From positions 222,521-286,520 of the forward strand of contig NZ_BAABRU010000009.1 of NCBI RefSeq assembly GCF_039545135.1: a stretch of 64,000 bases of DNA, written 5' to 3'. Position numbers and translations under genes: made by a program. Shown in pieces: positions 61,408-64,000 of this stretch. A model generated the notes under the pieces. It saw only the letters and a program-made list of their open reading frames with translations, was not told the origin of the DNA and did not search any database. The stretch comes from Herpetosiphon gulosus (GTDB lineage: Bacteria > Chloroflexota > Chloroflexia > Chloroflexales > Herpetosiphonaceae). Each line of letters starts with the position of its first letter. The stretch's first letter is position 1.

Positions 61408-61482
61408 GCGGGAGTAGCGCAATGGTAGCGCATCTGCCTTCCAAGCAGATGGTTGCGAGTTCGAGTCTCGTCTCCCGCTCCA
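61408..61482 (+). tRNA. tRNA-Gly(TCC)
   Basis: A full cloverleaf: acceptor GCGGGAG pairs with CTCCCGC, D-arm GCGC...GCGC, anticodon stem TCTGC/GCAGA with loop CTTCCAA (anticodon TCC), T-arm GCGAG-TTCGAGT-CTCGT. The 3' CCA is encoded at 61480-61482. It reads glycine GGA/GGG codons. A recombinase remnant lies just beyond its 3' end, so it may be an old integration site. Confidence 0.97.
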
Positions 61483-61487
61483 TGTAC

Positions 61488-61755
61488 ACTACGAAGCTCC
61501 AACGGAAACAACGGTTGAAATGCTGTTGTTGGTTGGAGCTTTGTTATTCTCCCAGCCGTAATCCATACCCGATGCAACATGCTTTGAATAATCCGGCGTT
61601 GCTCAGGAAACCCAAGCGCTTCGAGTAAGTGGGGTAAATGCTCCAAGAAGGCCCGTGCTTGATCAAGATTGATATGTGGTGGCGCACTTGGTACTGTCTG
61701 AAGTTGCTGTTTAAGTTTGGTCACCTCTGCATGGTAAATTGCATCTGGTGAACTA
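61488..61755 (-). pseudogene. C-terminal remnant of a large serine recombinase
   Basis: In one frame the segment reads DAIYHAEVTKLKQQL, then INLDQARAFLEHLPHLLEAL and PEQRRIIQSMLHRVWITAGR, ending TAFQPLF. This is the coiled-coil and C-terminal pattern of large serine recombinases. No catalytic domain, Ser motif or zinc ribbon remains; the frame is cut at the TnpB element end around 61756. The open frame continues through the tRNA antisense, so its natural end is lost or lies near 61488. It is a dead fragment of an integrase that may once have used this locus. Confidence 0.6.
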
Positions 61756-61776
61756 CCACACCCACGAGGGGCGTGG
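61756..61776. repeat. End hairpin of the TnpB-type element
   Basis: Read on the minus strand, CCACGCCC-CTCGT-GGGTGTGG forms an 8-bp stem (one G-U pair) a few bases after the tnpB stop. It is the kind of subterminal palindrome found at the right end of IS200/IS605-like elements and could be part of the overlapping guide RNA. Confidence 0.6.
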
Positions 61777-61795
61777 CTTCTGCCTTCAACGACGG

Positions 61796-62542
61796 CTACC
61801 AGCGTTTCACTGGGTTTACACCATCTCCAGCAGCGTTTTGGCTTTCCGTCGTCCCAACGGCAAGCAAGCGTAGCCCTTCGTGCAGCATGTTGATCGCGGC
61901 GTTGACATCCCGATCATGGGCTGTGCCACAGATATGACAAGTCCACATACGGTCGGATAGCGTCAGGGCGGTTTTGGTCTGGCAGTGGTGGCAGGTTTTC
62001 GATGATGCGTAGAAGCGATCAACCTGCACCACCTGCCTGCCATGCCATTCCGCTTTATCATGAAGCATCTGCACGAAAGTCCCTAGGGCGGTATCACTGA
62101 ATGATTTGGCCAGCTTGGTTTTCACAAGGCCTTTGATATTCAGGTCTTCGATGCACACCACGTCGAATCGTTGAACAATCCCCACCGCATGTTTATGGAG
62201 CCAATCCAAGCGCCGGTTTTTGATTTTCTGGTAAATTTTGGCAACCCGCTTCCTTGCTTTGGCGCGGTTTCTACTGCCCTTCTGCGTTCGTGCGAGTTTC
62301 CTCTGAGCGCGGGCAAGTTTCTTCTGGTTTCGGCGGTAGAACTTCGGTGGTGCTGTCTTCTCGCTCGTTGACAGCGTGGTGAATGATTCCAGTCCTACAT
62401 CAATCCCCACAGGCCGATCAGCCGTGAGCAGCACCTTGCATAAGCAAAGGACACCATTGCACCGCATTGCCACAAAAAACGCGTAGTCTACCCCATGAAC
62501 TGCGCGTTCGCTGTCACGTGTGGAAAGGGAATTGAAGGTCAT
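61796..62542 (-). pseudogene. tnpB: N-terminally truncated TnpB (RNA-guided nuclease/transposase OrfB)
   Basis: A 248-codon frame holding the C-terminal two thirds of TnpB. RuvC-like catalytic residues are all visible: Asp in VGIDVGLESF, Glu in VCIEDLNIKGL and Asp in HDRDVNAAINM. The Lys/Arg-rich helix KKLARAQRKLART and the zinc finger CHHC...CHIC are intact. Full-length TnpB is near 370-400 residues, so the wedge and REC-type N-terminus is missing; the first 15-20 residues of this frame do not resemble TnpB. It is therefore called a pseudogene, although the nuclease core is whole. It is followed by an end hairpin at 61756. No tnpA transposase is evident. Confidence 0.85.
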
Positions 62543-63199
62543 CCACGGTGATGCGTTTCATCGAATAACACGCATACCCACATCGCCCGTCGTGGACGAG
62601 CTACGTTACCACCTTACAAGACTCCTCGTGGAATACCCGCTGGAGGTAAGCCTTGAGTTTGTGGCCACCTATGGATAGGCACACGTCAAAAAATGATATA
62701 CTCGCGCTATCTCGCTGGATTAATCATCTCCATGATGGTTGGCAAAACCACGCATACAGCAGGTAGCCGTAGCATTGCCACCGGACGCACTGATTCTCAA
62801 ATAGCAGGTCAAAATCGACACGATGATCGAGGGCTTCGCGCATTTCTGTGATCGCTTAGACCACATTATCACGCGATGTGCCAACTACGGTTAATCGAAC
62901 CATAGCAGATCCTAAACCTAAAACCACAAACGGCTCGAATAATGGAGCCGCTTATGGTTTTAGTCAGCGATTTCTCTTAGGCAATAAGCATAGTGATGTT
63001 TTGAACCGACGATGTGACCGTAGCCCCCGAAGCCCCGATCAAGCAGCTTGATCAGTTAGGTAACACTCATTATCCTAAAATGCAAAGTGCACGTGAGAAT
63101 TTCCCACATGTACTTGTTCCTAGCGATCATAAATCCATTCCTAACGAAGAGGATTCATCGGAGATGCCGAGCAAAGAAGCTCAGTGCCAATCCACTTGC
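62543..63199. other. Gene-free stretch with decayed sequence
   Basis: No convincing intact gene. On the minus strand near 62590-62690 a short frame reads GGHKLKAYLQRVFHEES, faintly like a transposase segment, with stops. From about 62903 leftward the minus strand reads VRLTVVGTSRDNVV, then a stop, then AITEMREALDH, a possible broken short gene. An imperfect hairpin at 62918-62963 (CTAAAACCA with TGGTTTTAG, CGGCTC with GAGCCG) could be an old terminator. Confidence 0.4.
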
Positions 63200-63510
63200 T
63201 TAGTGCTGAATCGATTTCCGATCAACCTCAGGTGCATCAAGGCACAATTCTGGTATCAATTGGCAGCCTGCCTCAGTACATTCAGCCAAAAACACATAGT
63301 GCCCAACTGGCCCCTCGAGTAAAGTCAAGGCCACATCCTTGATCAGCGTAGCATACCGATGTGCATTAACTTCGGGTGGGGTATTCGTATCCGCTTCGCC
63401 AGCAATGATCATTACGGGAATATCCACCGCAGCCAATCCATCGGAGGTGAATGATTCACCAAGGGCTGATGCCAAAACGAAAACAGCCCGAATGCGCTCA
63501 TCACGGTACT
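63200..63510 (-). pseudogene. C-terminal fragment of an alpha/beta hydrolase
   Basis: About 100 residues resembling the C-terminal third of dienelactone-hydrolase-like alpha/beta hydrolases: ERIRAVFVLASALGESF, IPVMIIAGEADTNTPP (the strand carrying the catalytic Asp) and EGPVGHYVFLAECTEAGC (catalytic His in GHY). An in-frame stop precedes the fragment near 63510, and the nucleophile motif GxSxG is absent. It keeps its own stop at 63200. It is therefore a truncated remnant. Confidence 0.7.
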
Positions 63511-63583
63511 AATTGCTCAATAATAATTGTCATCATTGCTGAGTGCAGCATACATTCATTTCCACACAACAAAACCATATGCC

Positions 63584-63900
63584 TTACGTGAGCTGCTGAG
63601 CAAGCCCAAGAATAATGCCTTCGGGGCCGCGAATAAAACAGAGCCGATAGAAGTTCTCATACTGGGCAATTTCACCGACAATTTCAGCACCATGCGGGCT
63701 CAAGCGAGCAAGAACCGCATCAAGATCATCAACGGCAAACATAATCCTTCGAATACCCAGCGCATTCGAAGGAGCATTGTGTGGTGTAACATTTACCGCT
63801 GCTGGAGTATGAAATTGAGTCAACTCGACCCGCCCCGTAACCATCGGGAGTGCGCAGGGTTGCGATGTCGCATGAGACTGTACAATAGCGTGTGTATTTG
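63584..63900 (-). pseudogene. Frameshifted, truncated VOC (glyoxalase-like) protein
   Basis: The C-terminal part is in one frame: RVELTQFHTPAA, then LGIRRIMFAVDDLDAVLARL and NFYRLCFIRGPEGIILGLA, typical of a VOC-superfamily protein. The preceding strand, CDIATLRTPDGYG, is in another frame. Removing one base from the C4 run at 63833-63836 (GGGG on the coding strand) joins them into GYGRVELTQFHTP. The usual N-terminal half is missing. It is not expected to be functional. Confidence 0.72.
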
Positions 63901-63951
63901 GTTCCCAACCCAAAGACGAGCATTTCCAGAATAGGCTTGTAAGGGGATACC

Positions 63952-64000
63952 ATGCCACGAGCAAAACACAAACCCGCACCAACGACCGCCGACCAACCCG
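63952..64000 (+). CDS. Start of a gene running off the right edge
   Basis: An ATG with AAGGGG a few bases upstream opens a frame of 16 codons (MPRAKHKPAPTTADQP) to the window end without a stop. The Pro/Thr/Lys-rich start gives no identity. Too short for a firm call. Confidence 0.4.
   Translation, partial: MPRAKHKPAPTTADQP

Noticed and set aside
61350..61724. A minus-strand frame running through the tRNA (reading DETRTRNHLLGRQMRYHCAT)
   Set aside because: That stretch is the antisense translation of tRNA-Gly, a known annotation artefact. Only the part beyond the tRNA resembles a recombinase.
63014..63322. Plus-strand 102-codon frame
   Set aside because: Lies opposite the alpha/beta hydrolase fragment and shows no motif or ribosome site.

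Overview
The window looks like a chromosomal segment of a Chloroflexota bacterium, most likely a Herpetosiphon-type filamentous gliding predator. This is inferred from the moderate GC content, very large LamG-repeat exported proteins, TP-rich linkers ending in a short YLP tail, lipoproteins with A/T/P-rich linkers after the lipobox, MalT-like LuxR regulators and abundant SpoIIE/STAS signalling. No 16S gene or search is available to confirm it.

Layout. 1-4020: a truncated restriction-modification enzyme running off the left edge, and a NarL-type two-component pair. 4435-17502: one 4355-residue surface protein with calcium-binding TSP3-like repeats, eight LamG domains, Ig-like and Gly-Trp-rich repeats, and an unusual internal cluster of membrane helices. 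17.8-22.9 kb: an unknown protein with a possible phosphoribosyltransferase-like motif, a short UvrA-like ATPase divergent from a tandem MerR regulator, and two small proteins. 23-30 kb: nitronate monooxygenase, inorganic pyrophosphatase, a HAF-repeat exported protein and a complete Fe(III)-type ABC importer. 30.5-33.9 kb: a two-gene unit of a 568-residue protein of unknown function and a di-haem (two CxxCH) lipoprotein; this is my leading candidate for an undescribed system. 34-41.8 kb: flavin dehydrogenase, MDR oxidoreductase with a DUF4386 protein, MalT-like regulator, DUF4345 protein and a META lipoprotein.

41.9-47.5 kb: an apparent operon of STAS protein, HATPase-STAS fusion, membrane-GAF-SpoIIE phosphatase, a 3-ketosphinganine-reductase-like SDR and a methyltransferase. 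The first three form a complete partner-switching module with no sigma factor nearby. 47.6-54.2 kb: GH9 cellulase with two CBMs, a second SpoIIE phosphatase, an AraC regulator and a 14-TM drug exporter. 54.3-58.3 kb: a DAK2-like protein with a Q/G-rich tail beside a flotillin/NfeD-like (YqiK/YqiJ) pair. 58.6-61.3 kb: aspartyl-tRNA synthetase, a small membrane protein and a YtkA/FixH-like lipoprotein.

61.4-64 kb: a tRNA-Gly followed by a region of gene remnants: a serine-recombinase C-terminus, an N-terminally truncated TnpB with its end hairpin, a hydrolase fragment and a frameshifted VOC protein. A GC-rich palindromic intergenic repeat family occurs at six places. Many gene ends carry strong stem-loops. 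No CRISPR array or rRNA was seen.
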